A stretch of 64,000 nt of DNA from Alitta virens (Eukaryota; Annelida; Polychaeta; Phyllodocida; Nereididae): positions 9,382,001 through 9,446,000 of the forward strand of contig OW028577.1 in NCBI GenBank assembly GCA_932294295.1, given 5' to 3'. The notes below the pieces were generated by a model. The model made no database searches. It was not told the origin of the DNA and was given only the letters and a program-made list of their open reading frames with translations. Position numbers and translations under genes: made by a program. Each line of letters starts with the position of its first letter. The first letter of the stretch is position 1. Positions 13,783 through 26,000 of the stretch are shown here, one piece after another.

Positions 13783-13990
13783 ATATAACTAGTGGTCTTG
13801 ATAGTCAGGTTGTTTTAATAATGAGGTGGTCTAATGATGAGGTAGCTTTAACAGTCAGATGGTCTTTATAGTGAGGTGGTTAATAGAGATGTGGCCTTAT
13901 ATTGAGGTGGTCTATAAGTGAGGCTGTCTTAATAGCGAAATGGTGGTCTTAACAGTGTGGTGGTCTTAATAGAGAGGTGATCTTAAAAGC
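13783..13990 (+). repeat. Imperfect minisatellite, unit about 20 bp (GTGGTCTTAATAGAGAG-like)
   Basis: About ten diverged tandem copies of a unit resembling GGTGGTCTTAATAGTGA run through this interval, with substitutions and variable spacing. There is no open frame and no sign of a protein repeat. Confidence 0.75.
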
Positions 13991-14807
13991 AGATCCCACT
14001 GTATCAAACCACCACACCATTGGGACCACCACACCACAAATGTAAATGATTGCTTAATGAACTCATAGCTTAAATGATAGATTAATACAAAAACTTCATC
14101 CCATTAAGTACAAGAAAAACACTATATTATGGGCTGATACATCCACAACTCAGTTATGGAGTTTTGGAGAGAGCTGTAAGATTCATTGTCTGAACGAGTT
14201 ACAACTGCCACAGTAAACCAATATCAGTATACTCACAATTGATGATTTATTTAACATGCAATGCTGTAAACTGTATCTGAAAAGCCTTAAGCACACATAA
14301 CGTTAACCTGTCTATCTTAGCGAACAATTTAGAAAAGTAAATGACACCCATAATTACCCTACAAGGCAACAAGACAACTTAAGACCTCCAACTATATCTA
14401 GTCTACAAAATCAACTCATCAGCTAAAGTTTGGAATGATTTTCCTCACTCTCTTAAAACGTACTCTGTAAATTCAATTCACACTTTTTGCAATAAATACC
14501 ATGATCATCTAGTTAAACAATATCCAACTCATTGTGAACATAGAAACTGCTATATTTGTCAGTCATAAAACTCAATTCATCACTTTCATGTCATAACATT
14601 ATCATTATTATATTTTTGCCAAAAAAATATTCTATCTATATTTTAACTTATAATAATATCATAACTAGTTTTGTTTAATCTTAGTTTTATTATTATTATT
14701 TTTTTATTGAAGATGCCACAATAACAGCAAATGCTCAGGTAGTTTCCTGATGGGCTCATATTTACAATGGCTTACAATGTATAGTTAATATCATGTAAAT
14801 GTCTTAC

Positions 14808-14965
14808 TTTATATATTATTGTATTGCCCTCTTCACGGATGGTCGTGGATGTTTTAGTGCTAAACAGCATTCTATGGATTAGCACAAGTGTCCGTACGAC
14901 AAGGATGAGCAAGAGTATAAATGTTTGGTCATCTGCGCTCACTCGCCATGCCCACACTATTTGTA
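14808..14965 (-). other. Possible exon of an unidentified minus-strand gene (hydrophobic stretch)
   Basis: Read on the minus strand, an open segment is bounded by an acceptor-like CATCAG before 14965 and a strong donor AAA|GTAAGA after 14808. It encodes a hydrophobic run, TFILLLILVVRTLVL, that could be a membrane segment. I do not recognise the family and found no matching neighbouring exons, so it may be a chance frame. Confidence 0.2.
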
Positions 14966-15280
14966 CTGATGAGGGAGATAATTAACAATAGAAAAGGTCA
15001 CGTGGTGGAGTATAACTTTAGATAGTGATCGTAAATAATTGGTTGCTTTATTTTTATTTACATAATCTTATCCTATTTTTATGTGGTCAAGGACCATATA
15101 CTGCAGCCTTTTCGTCATAGAGCCTGATGCTGTTTCCTTATGGCACTGATTTATTAGCGCATGTTGATAATAAAATAGTTGCTGATATTTGAACATATGG
15201 TTATGGTACATTTATTTACATGCATTCCCTTCTACGACAAAAAATTTCCATTGCAGGGCAGCCATTGTTAGACCAAATAG

Positions 15281-15568
15281 TTAGACAAAAGTTAAGCAAA
15301 GGAAGTACTTAGTTCGAATATTTGCATCACGTGATTTCAACTCTTCCTCCTCGCCAGGGTGAATTCCAGTTGCATGTCCATTCCACGACGTGCATGGGTT
15401 TGCTGAGAATGTATGTCCAGGAAAATCTGAACGACAGAAATTATCAGCTGCCAAAATTCCATTGCTGGTAATAGATAGATTCAACATGTAATACCATGGG
15501 TCCTCTATGGTAATACTTAGGACTACATTGTCCTCAACCAGTTTAGTGAAAGTCCGTATAAGAAGCAC
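15281..15568 (-). other. Possible coding segment of unknown family
   Basis: An open frame of 95 codons on the minus strand has balanced composition, several Cys/Trp/Pro residues and possible N-glycosylation sites, so it looks more protein-like than nearby frames. A weak donor follows ATTCGAACTAA. I do not recognise a domain. It could belong with the segment at 14808-14965 or be chance. Confidence 0.2.
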
Positions 15569-15927
15569 ATAATAACAGGAAATTCAGATTTTTCAATTTA
15601 GAGATAGAATATTACTGGCCTAGTAATAAACTGTTTACGTCGATATTAAAAATAAGAAGTTATTAAGAACAATAGTAATTAATTCACTAAATGTTATGTA
15701 AAGTACACATGTAATTCTCTGTAACTTTTTATAATTTAAATCTTGATTGATGCTATGCTCATTGAACATTTTTCCAGACCTTTAATAAGTTGAGTATATA
15801 GTATTTAGTTTGTATTGTTATCATAACTACTTTCGTGTTATGACAATAGTTTCTGTTTTACTTATTATTGGTATTTTTTTTCTTGCATTTTTTTTCTTTT
15901 ATTACTGCTATATAGTTAATTGCAATT

Positions 15928-16131
15928 GTTAAACATAATGGGGGATACATCAATCCTTGAGTAATGGTATTTTGTAAATACTCGGACGTATTCCCTTCTA
16001 TCATGTTCCATGTTTAGTATTATAAAACATTGCATTCTGGTAAGTCAATGTACTAGAGTGTTAGGAAATAATAAAATGTCTAAATGTTCACATGACTAGA
16101 CTTTGTCAGCTTTTCCATCAAGATTTCTGCA
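15928..16131 (+). repeat. Direct duplication, copy A (copy B at 16563-16778)
   Basis: Starting at GTTAAACATAATGG and ending at GATTTCTGCA, this stretch is repeated in the same orientation about 635 bp downstream. There are about ten substitutions and one 13-bp insertion in copy B. It is non-coding. Confidence 0.85.
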
Positions 16132-16562
16132 ATTCTTCTGAGCACCTTCAGCAGTGAGATTTAATATATTTCATATTTTAAGCCACAGTGTGGAACCGAC
16201 ATGTGTATATTGTTGCAGTTTAGATTGGCCTATATTTGATATCGTGATAAATGTATGGTTGCCTGTCTGGATTCCTTACAGTAAGGCATCCACCTGACAT
16301 TTTCTGGAGTTTCGTGTTCAAGTTATGTAATTTGCATAATAGTAACATAATAGTAACAGTGACTTTACAATTTTCATGCCTGTACAATCAGAAATGATGG
16401 CAACGAAATGTAGCAATTTACAGAGATTGGCACTTAATAAAATGTTTTAATTTTAATGATATATAAAATGGATGCGACTATATTTTGGAAAGGAGGACTT
16501 AAGACTTGTATTGGTGTAACTGTTCATATTGACAGTAAGTCTATTAAATAGATACATAATAT

Positions 16563-16778
16563 GTTAAACATAATGGAGGATACATCCATCCTTGAGTAAT
16601 GGTATTTTGTAAATACTCTGATGTATTCCCTTCCATCATGTTCCATGTTTAGTATTATAAAACATTGCATTTGTTTATATATACTGGTAAGTCAATGTAC
16701 TAGAGTGTTAGGAAATAATAAAATGTCTAAATGTTCACATGACTAGGCTTTGCCAGCTTTTCCATCAGGATTTCTGCA
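16563..16778 (+). repeat. Direct duplication, copy B (copy A at 15928-16131)
   Basis: This is the second copy of the duplication. Relative to copy A it carries the insertion TGTTTATATATAC after CATTGCATT. It lies downstream of the last exon of the SDR gene and may be part of its 3' untranslated or intergenic region. Confidence 0.85.
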
Positions 16779-17337
16779 TATATATATAAATATTATTTTA
16801 GTAAGACAACTAAACAACAGGGGAAAAAATACCATTAAGGAGTCTGCGTGATGTTTGTCACAAATATCTTTAATTCAAACCGTACAGTAATAAATGCAAC
16901 ATTTTAAACAATGTTGAAGAAATTATATTACACCACAATGCACATGTTTCCTTCTATTAAGGTCAGATTAATAGTGAACAAATGATTAAAATGAGATACT
17001 ATTTCATTCAGTATCGTAATGCAAAGACGTGCATTCCTCTTGTAGTAATTTAATCCAAGTAAAATCGCTCACACCCAATCCTCACATAAACTTGAGGAAT
17101 GTAAATTAAGTCTGAAAGACGACTCGTATACTGACATACTGCACTGACACGCCCTCTTCCGGTGCTGCAGTGAACGACCATGGATCTGCAAGAAATACTT
17201 TGCAGGATGACGTCATGATAGCGGGTGCAGTGTCGGATCCATATTGTACAACTCTAGAAGGTTTGCTATATTTCGCAAATCACAGTTCGCAAGAAACTAC
17301 TCCATGGAAAATCCCAATTGAGAAGGCTCCTGCATCG

Positions 17338-20300
17338 TTACGTCATGAACGTTGTGTAAGGATGGACGCACTGCCACCCTCCGTCCACTGGCATGTTAAT
17401 TCCAGTAATGAATGACGAATCATCTGACGCCAAGAACGCAATGGCTTTGACGACGTCATCTAGGTTGCCATAACGACCCAACGGTGTCAGACGACTTGCC
17501 TGCTCCATGAACTGAAACAAATGACCATATATGGGAAGCTGCATGATGGTATTCTTTCTGCAGGACGTACATTTCTTTGAAAAGGCCTATTAATTAATTT
17601 TACCTGTTCATATTCTTCGTCTGACATTCCTGTGGTCATCGCCATGGGAGTCCTTATTTCTCCAAGGCTGAAAGGGTCATTCAATTGGTCAGAATGTGAA
17701 ATGGTATCCACTTCCGGTTCTTAGTTGCACTATTTTAAAATAACGAAAACTTGAACAAAATACACATAACATTTATAGAACGCATAGCTTACTTGACTGA
17801 ATTAACCCGGACTCCTTTTGGGCCAAGTTCTGGAAAATAAAATAGAATCCGGATAGTGTGGAGTATTTCGAACAGTGTGTATCCGTGCATTATTTAGGGC
17901 AAGAGCAAAGTTTGAGTGAATCAATGTTTTTACAATGTATCAACTTACGGACAGCCAGCATCCTCGTAAAATGGTCTAATGCAGCTTTTGACATACTGTA
18001 GGTTAATAATTCCTGCAACTGGAAGCAATTAACACAACTTCAGTGAAAATGGGGATAAACTTATGTGTCAGGATGGCACCATTACAAATTATGGAAAAAT
18101 ATCTCCAGATGTCAAAATGGTATTTACCGGTCTGATCCCTGCTATACTAGAAACATTTACTATACAACCTGAAACAAACAAGTGAAAACATGTATATCAT
18201 ACAAATTAGCTTCGAGGAATACTGCTACATCAATCAACCCTCGCGAGCAACAAGACCTTGCCTTTTTAGAGGGCTGCACTTTCCACATCTATCTATTATA
18301 ACAGCTCTATTAATTAGCTTCATTTGTAGTGTAGCAAACTCTTATGTGGTGAGATAAATCATCACAAATTGAATTAAGTCTTTAAACATTTTACGTGTTA
18401 AAACAAATGACCTATATAATAACTGACTATGGGACATAACAGAGCATAGCGATGGCTAACTCATGTGTCAGATTATGGAAAGCTGCTATAAATGCCCTGC
18501 CCAGGTAGTATTAACCGAATCAAACAATCAGTATTGGCTACACTTATTTTTTAGAATTGCAAGTGGAGTAATTATTAAGCGTTGAAATCACCAACAAACA
18601 TAAAACCGCAACCTTTTGTTTTGACTAAGTGAGGTACGACAAGCATTGTCAGATGAAATGGACCCCTAACGTTTGTGTTGAAAGTTGTGTCGAAGTGTTC
18701 CAAAGATGTGTGTTCAATGTCATCCCATACAGCTACTCCTGCATTGTTGACCTGCAAAAATAAATCCTATAATGTAGTTGCTACACCATTTTAAACTTTA
18801 TGGAAAACAGTATTTAATATCGTATAATGATAACATTATAATTGCACAATTTATTTGATGCAGGCCCTTTAGTACTTCACATTCTCGTCTTCGCCTAGAC
18901 AAGAGGTTACCCACTTAACCTTTATGCTCATTACACAAAAGGGACCGCAGGTCTAACTATAAATGCCAACCACCTATAAGACCTACTGAGTGTCTCAATA
19001 AAATCCTTGAATTTTTATTAAAATCAGTGATTCTAGTGGTTGTTTTGGCTTCACTTACTAAGATATCGATCCTTCCAAATCTGTCAATTGTACCATCTAC
19101 AATTGTTTTCACAGTTTCATCCTTTGCTACATCTCCTCGGACTGTGAGAATCTGAAATTGTAATATATCAATTCTTAGTTTGTTTAGCACCCTGGTGTTA
19201 ATCACACCGTATGTTTTGATGTCGTTGGTTTATCACACCTTTCTCAATTTGTCACACCTTCATTCAACAATGATGATCTGGGTTGTCAAGTAAGCTAATG
19301 TAACGCCTAGCCGTCTCAGGTATAAACATACTTTCTGGTTACATAGCTCCAGGCACACATCATTAAACAAGCATATTGTTTCCAACGACTACAAAAAAAG
19401 TTCTGGTATAACCAGATGCAGACATTACATATAGCCAGAGAGCAACTCTTACTAAGGTCAATGTCAGTGCACTTGTTGCAAAGTCTATGGTACACTGAAA
19501 ATGCTAATACTCACATGCTCAGGTTTGGCTCCTGCCTTTATGCACAAATCTGCAGTTTGGTGAAGGCGATCAGGGTTCCTTCCTGTCACAACAACCCTGC
19601 ACCCTAAAGACGCGAAGTGGATGGCTGTCCCCTGGCCTATTCCTGAGCTCGATCCTGCAACAAATAACAATTTATTCTGGTGTAAAGCCTTGGCTTTAAT
19701 AAAGACATTTACCTAACACTGTCACCTAACACCACAACCTTTCTTTTAAGATAGGCTTCAACTTTTCAATTGTTCTTATGGATAACATGACTTACCAGGC
19801 ACCCCTCTATTCAGTGCCTCAATCTTCTAATCCTTAACAACCTCACTTGCAGGACTGAACTTTAAAAGGCTACCAAACCTGTCTCAGTGTCTTTGGCTAC
19901 TAAACACTAGGTGTATTGTGGTAAGTCACCACTGGCTATATATTGCATTGCCTCAACTATAAATTTGTAAAGATTGCCTAAATGCAGTTTGTCTGAAGCT
20001 AAGTCAACATATACAAGGGGCAGGCGTAATGATGAGATAATAGGGCCTAGGGTTCGACTTCTGTCGAATTCTTGAGATTACTGGTTTGTGTGCTTCAGTG
20101 CTGGTAGACTGGTCTAGTAAAACCTGTAATAGCTATAGTATCATAGCAACATGATTTGGAGAGAAGATCAAGTATTTTCCATCATTTTAGTTCTTCATAT
20201 TTCATCATCTTGTCGTGTTATCCTCGGTATAATGTGTACAGCGTGCTGGTGAAACTATCAAAACCCCAGGTTAAGCTCTGCACCCTTGATCAATGACCAT

Positions 20301-23066
20301 GGCGCATGTTTGATTGCATTCACCTGCTGATGGGAGTCAGATGGACCTGTCTAAGGCAAAATCTCATGCATGTTCTGTTGCTGACAGGTGATGCGAAGGT
20401 TCAACAAACACTGATTGAAACTGTGAACAATTGCTTCAGCATCCCTGAAGTACTCCCGGCATTTACACACAAGCTCTAAACTAATAACGGCAACTGACTG
20501 GCCTTATAATGTTCAACGTAAACCTTTAGTCGACCATTTTATCATTCGTCGGTTTGACTGACAAAATGCATTTTACCATATCTTCCTTCTAAGGAGGATC
20601 TTAGAATTATGTATGTATACAGTATGCACTATCTTAAGTTGCTAGATACAAAGCCACTAAGAATATATATTTTGTTTATTGTCATTAGAAGTTGCACGTG
20701 TGCTGCCCACTATGGTTAAAAAAGCCCCATTTAGCCATGGTTTGTGTAATCATAACATCCTCCAAAAGCCTATCATCTATCTGTAAACACTGGCTGTGGA
20801 TCTGATGTTACCTATGAAGAGTGCATTTTGACCTTAGGCCAATCCTGCGTGATCTGTAAATAACTTGAGGTCAGACAGGAGAGACCCTGATAGGACGAGC
20901 ATAGAAATGATGATTTCTTCATCTGTTGTCATTCTTCAGTCGCTATAATCTCATAAGTAAGAGTTATTACATATTGCTGCACATCAATTGCAGCATCCTA
21001 GGTGCTTGAAGGCAAATGTCTGTAATCATGTGGCTCGGTAATATCAAGTGAATTTATCGAGACTGGGAAAATAATTCTGATATGATGATATCAGCTAAAT
21101 TTTTAAGTTTGAAGCATACCAGCAAATATCTGAATCTGCACTTCAATGCCACATAGATCACAAACACATCAAAAACAGAAATTATAATGCTAGCTAGAAT
21201 TCTGAAAATAAAATGATGCCAATAAAAAATAAAGAAGCAATGAAAACACTTTGATATCTTCAAAACAATGCTTGGTGGAATAACAATGATGCTTAGACGA
21301 TTGTAGACATCATTTTTGTTGGCACGTGTCCTTGCTCGCTCCAACTGAGACAAAAAACAAAAAGAAAAGAGGTCTGGCAGATATGACCCCCTGCAAAAAC
21401 CAGCATGGGGAGACACTTACGCCCACGAGCCTGTTAGACAACCTGAACAAGATATGTCGACGAATAAATCCCAAATTCTTCGGATAAGAAGGCAAAAAAA
21501 AGTTTATAGGGAAAGAGGTTTTGCAAAGAGCAATTGGTTGTTGTGATACGTACATCCAAGTAAAACTGCCATCTGCATAATATGTCTTATGATCTGTGTA
21601 CTACCTTCATGTTTTGCAGCGAGGGTTAAGATGTGTAGGAAAAACGTATATATATTACAAGTAAACATTGTTTATAAAGTCAGAAACTGTTTGAAAATCT
21701 TTGAAGTCAAAACCCAGTTGCTGACTGGGTGCTTCAAATCACACAGGATGTGAAACACAAAGATAATCAAGGCTTTATATAATTAGGTCATGTTTGTATA
21801 CGTCACGTGACCAGTTCTAGTCCACATGACCTGTGTGCTACAGTAACAAAAATGAACCATCTGATTGCAACTCTGGTTATAGTATACTGGCCATCATTAT
21901 TTGATTACAGTAACTGCAAGAATGCATTATTACAAACACAACTTCTGCATATGCATAACAGGTCTGCAAGCTTCCTCCTCCACAATCTCAACAATTACAA
22001 ACCAATTACAGTTGCTATACATAGGTCATTGTTCCTGCTGTTCGGTTTTAGTTAAAGTGCAAGGGTCAGATTTTCCAGGAACATTTTTAGCCTTCAGCGA
22101 GATATTGCATGGGCCACAGGAAGTTATTTGCAGTGGCTCGCCTTTGAAAAGCAGGCTGAAAAAATGCTGGTGGGCTGCACAGCAACCGAGCCAAGGGGCT
22201 TGAGGAACACTTTGCTTCTCGTAACCAAGGCAGGTTACGAAATCCACGGACATACGTTCTTGTATGGCAGATGTAGTAGGTCAGGAATGTCTGTTATTCT
22301 GTCTATGTTCATAAGCATTAGCAACGAGTAACACCAGCTACTAGGAAGCACCATGCTGGCCTCAGAGTACAAGCAATAGGCCATAAATGAAAAAATACAC
22401 AACACTTGTTTTGTTATCCAACTCTATGATTAAACTTGTTTTGTTATCCAACTCTATGATTAAACTTCCATACATTATTTCGAGAAGTTGCACTGCAGTT
22501 GATGCATACACGTATGTAAGCCTGAGTATTTCAAGGTGAAAATTATGCTAAAAACCCTTTTTTTACTGTGCTCTGTGCACTGCATGGGAAGTAAGCAAAA
22601 AAAAGTAAGAAAATATACACCAACAGGAAGAGAAGCAAGCTAGCACACATACAGGCTTTTGTGTTCTGCATTAGCACTACCATTGTATTGTTAACAGGAA
22701 GTTAGGAGTGCATGCAACAAACAAAGGAAGCGAGTGTTATGCAGAAGAGAATGAATGAAGAATCTTGCAAGATCAACTTACCTGGGCCAGACTCAACAGA
22801 CTACAGCTTATACTGAGAAACATGAAGGAATGATATGATATTCGGCAAATCTAGAGGTGCCTGTGATAAGATTGCATGGTGAAAGAGGGGTGCATGGTGG
22901 ATGGTGGTACTGCGTGGGGCGTCCTGCGTTTGCAAACGTAATCCATTGGGTGTCATCCAGGGTTTGTGGTACAGCCACCAAGATGCTAGGTCCAGGGACA
23001 ATGATAGGAATGAGGAGTGATGGTCTCACCTGTGAGAATGACGACTTTATCATGCCAGGGCGCCAT
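17338..23066 (-). CDS. Classical short-chain dehydrogenase/reductase (SDR), nine coding exons
   Basis: Predicted NAD(P)-dependent oxidoreductase of 262 aa. Exons, high to low: 23066-23030, 19654-19515, 19151-19059, 18751-18613, 18168-18128, 18012-17949, 17829-17793, 17667-17604, 17511-17338. All junctions have GT/AG and matching phase; the exon 4 donor (GTTGCG) is weak. Every classical SDR signature is present: TGSSSGIG cofactor loop (residues 12-19), VNNAG (91-95), catalytic Asn in NTNVRG (N117), Ser in VNVSS (S143/S144), and YSMSK active site (Y155, K159). Then follow VRVNSV and the C-terminal TGINMPVDGGW. The length and the PVDGG ending resemble bacterial FabG-like and animal 3-oxoacyl-ACP reductase-like SDRs; the substrate cannot be read from sequence. 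An alternative first exon lies at 29722-29761. An in-frame ATG also exists upstream at 23171, but the shorter start gives the normal SDR N-terminus. Confidence 0.9.
22404..22463 (+). repeat. Perfect tandem duplication, two 30-bp units
   Basis: The unit starting ACTTGTTTTGTTATCC occurs twice without mismatch, in intron 1 of the SDR gene. It is a recent local duplication. Confidence 0.9.
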
Positions 23067-26000
23067 GGCTGGCAAGCAAGCCTCATAGATGGGAGGCTGA
23101 CGGAGGCTCTCCCCCTCTCCACTGCACCAGTTGTTGCACGCTGCTACAGATCTGGCTCGCAGTAACTGCACTTTGACAGTTTGTTATGCCTACCTGGGCC
23201 AGAGCTCAGCTGAGCGCGCCTGCCAGCCCAACAGCCAGCTTGCCTGCTAGCCCTGAAGGTGAGCCAGTGAGATGGGCCAACTTAGTGTTTGTCCTAGTTG
23301 AGCCTTGCTGTATTCTTACATACAAACACTATGGAAATTGTCAACTTTCTATAGCAACTATTTAATTGAAATTTATGTCTCAAACATTGTCTCAAAGGTC
23401 TGGTATCCCATTCAAAGTTCAGGAGTCCCGGTTGGCATGTGGGTTACCAGACAGTATTAAAAAAGTTGTCTAATGTAGACTGTTTTTTACCGAGTTAGAT
23501 CAGATACCCATGAAATGGACCCTGTTTGTTTGCAACACTTATTCGTGTTTATAACTGGCAAACATATAGCTGCAAATAAAAACGCACTGCAGGCCTATAC
23601 ATCAGGCCTATACATCTACAATACAAAGACAGGGAGAAGGGTTCTGCTGAAGTACTCTGCAATATATACACTTACCTGCTAACAGTGATTCTTTTTAAAG
23701 AGCAAACACAAGATAGATGTAGTTATAATGGGTTAATATATATATATATATATAAACTGACAGGAATTACAGCAGTGCTTGGGTAAAGATGCGTTGTAAC
23801 TTTGCTATGTTTTCACAAGTGTCTAGTCAGAGTCGCTCCCTGGTGGTTAAGCCCTAGAGGTAAGTCGAGGTACATTTGTCACAAAACACTTTCTAGCTGC
23901 TGCACCCCACAGGCCACAGCCACATGTAATCAGGGCAACTGTGTTCTGGGTGTTGTGTGTGCCACCGAGATGATAAATGAGAAGGCCCTGCTTCTCTGGG
24001 GTAGGTAACTCTGTTCATGTGTACACTAATAACGTCCCAGTTAAGTAAGACAAGATAGGGTTGCTCCAATCTCAACAGAGAAGAATGAAGTTCTTCAGAA
24101 TTCTAACAACTGCAAATTCCAAATTGAGGTGATTTAACAACCACTGGATTAACCGGATGGCATAACTCGAATAATTGATACCCTTTCAACTTGTGGATTT
24201 TCGCAAAGCATTGGAATTAGACACGAACAAACGGCAACAGATGGCGATTTTTATGTGATTGGCAAAAAAAAGGTTACAGCTCACTACTGCAAAAGCAAAG
24301 ACCTTTAAATATCATGATCTTCTCTCTTAGCCTAACATACTGCAACCTGTCTTCAAGCCATCATCTTGAAGCGGTTTATTTTTGACGCGAATATAAACAC
24401 TGACCCTATTAACAGAAGTGGGAGGTGTTGAGTGATATATATGTAGGTAAATGTTGATTTGCTGTGCTTCCCTGAAACCTTCATCTAGGAGTTATGCATC
24501 ATCGTAAAAACAGTGACGTGCCAGGACCTGCACCTGGAGCCAAGCTGGAAAGTGGGTGTCCAACATTGGCTTTACAGCGGCAGAAGTAATATGCACACTG
24601 TGGGATAACTCCTCACCCAACTCAAAGAAAAAACAGGTCATAACACGCACTGCAATATTTGATGGATCATCAGGCAGTTTTTATCTTTGACATTTTCCTG
24701 AATGATTGTGCAACAGTTTGAGATTTATTCAATCTGGACAGAAACAAAGTTTAAGTGAGACACTCCCTGCAATTATTGTAATATTAATACAGTGGTTTCA
24801 ACAAGATAACCTTTCCAAACTTTGGACCAGCAAACACAGCTAAAAACCCATATCATAAAGAAAAGAATCGAGAATCATCGTCCAGGCCAAAAGAACATAT
24901 CATATACCTGCCCTATGTAAGGCTGCCAAGTTGGAAATGATATTTATGAATGGGTATTTTTGCTTTCAGCACAGATGAAGACAGTGTTGTTTGGGAGCCT
25001 CGTGGCTTATTAGTTCTGACATATGGACAACACAGCGAGATATGTTGACCCAGGTTGCTATGCATTTAGTCTCTGACCCAGGATGCCTTATTACCAGCAT
25101 GACTTGCAGGAGTGCTTCAAGGCTGACCTGTCTGTCCGTGATTAATCGCAGCTTTACATACTCGGCCTCCTCCATCTGACACCTTGCAATAAATATGCCC
25201 ACCCTGACTGACTAAGCCTAAGCACCCCTGATATGATCTCAGGTCAGGCTTGGCACGTTTACAAAGCATACATAAGTCTAGAGATATGACGCAGCCTAGC
25301 TATAGCTTACATGTTCATTTATGTTTTCATTTCTAGCTGTACTTAATCATTTGTAATTTGTGGAGTGGGTCAATGAACATTTGAATGCACTTATTCATAT
25401 CTAATTTCTCTATATACATACAAATCAATCATAACATCATCCACCAATTTTAGTTGCACCCAGTTTCTCCACCAGGTGGACTTATTACACACAAGCTGCA
25501 AGGCGACACCTGGTATTCTACTTGGTCCTACAGCTTCCACAGCTAAAGCTAAAATACCCTTTTAGAAATGCAGTTCATCAATGTATAGCATTACAAGAAT
25601 GCAGGCCTATTTTATGTTTGATCTATCTTGTTTGCAGTGGTTGGACTAGGTGTAGGTATCTTAAGCTGAAAGCCTGAATCCATAAAGTGGCGTGGGACCT
25701 CTGATGCCAGAGCCTTGATATTGGATGTGAGTGTAAAGAGGGCCTAGACACCAAGACTGTTCGGGCTGGCTGATGAGAAACTGGTTGATAAGGCAGAGAC
25801 GCGAATTGGCGCCCAGAATCTACTGCTTTTCAACTCAATCATCTCAGTCTCACAGCCATTAAGATGTGACACTGTGATGTCCACTCCTCTTTGCTCCAAT
25901 CCAATTACCCTGGCTAATTATACAGCTTGATTTCCATTTTGGTTGAGTTGGGCTAACAAGTATATATAGGTTATACGTGTAAGGTAATGACACAACAGAT

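Noticed and set aside
21054..21416. 120-codon minus-strand frame in the SDR intron
   Set aside because: Hydrophobic, AT-driven composition with no domain, and it lies within an intron of the same strand.
22857..23165. 102-codon plus-strand and 104-codon minus-strand frames around 23 kb
   Set aside because: Neither encodes a recognisable domain. The real signal is the 37-bp SDR exon 1a in another minus-strand frame.
22986..23171. Upstream in-frame ATG at 23171 giving a 35-residue longer SDR
   Set aside because: The extra residues (Cys/Arg-rich) do not resemble an SDR start or a clear targeting peptide. MAPWHDKVVILTG is the standard beginning. Not excluded as a leader.
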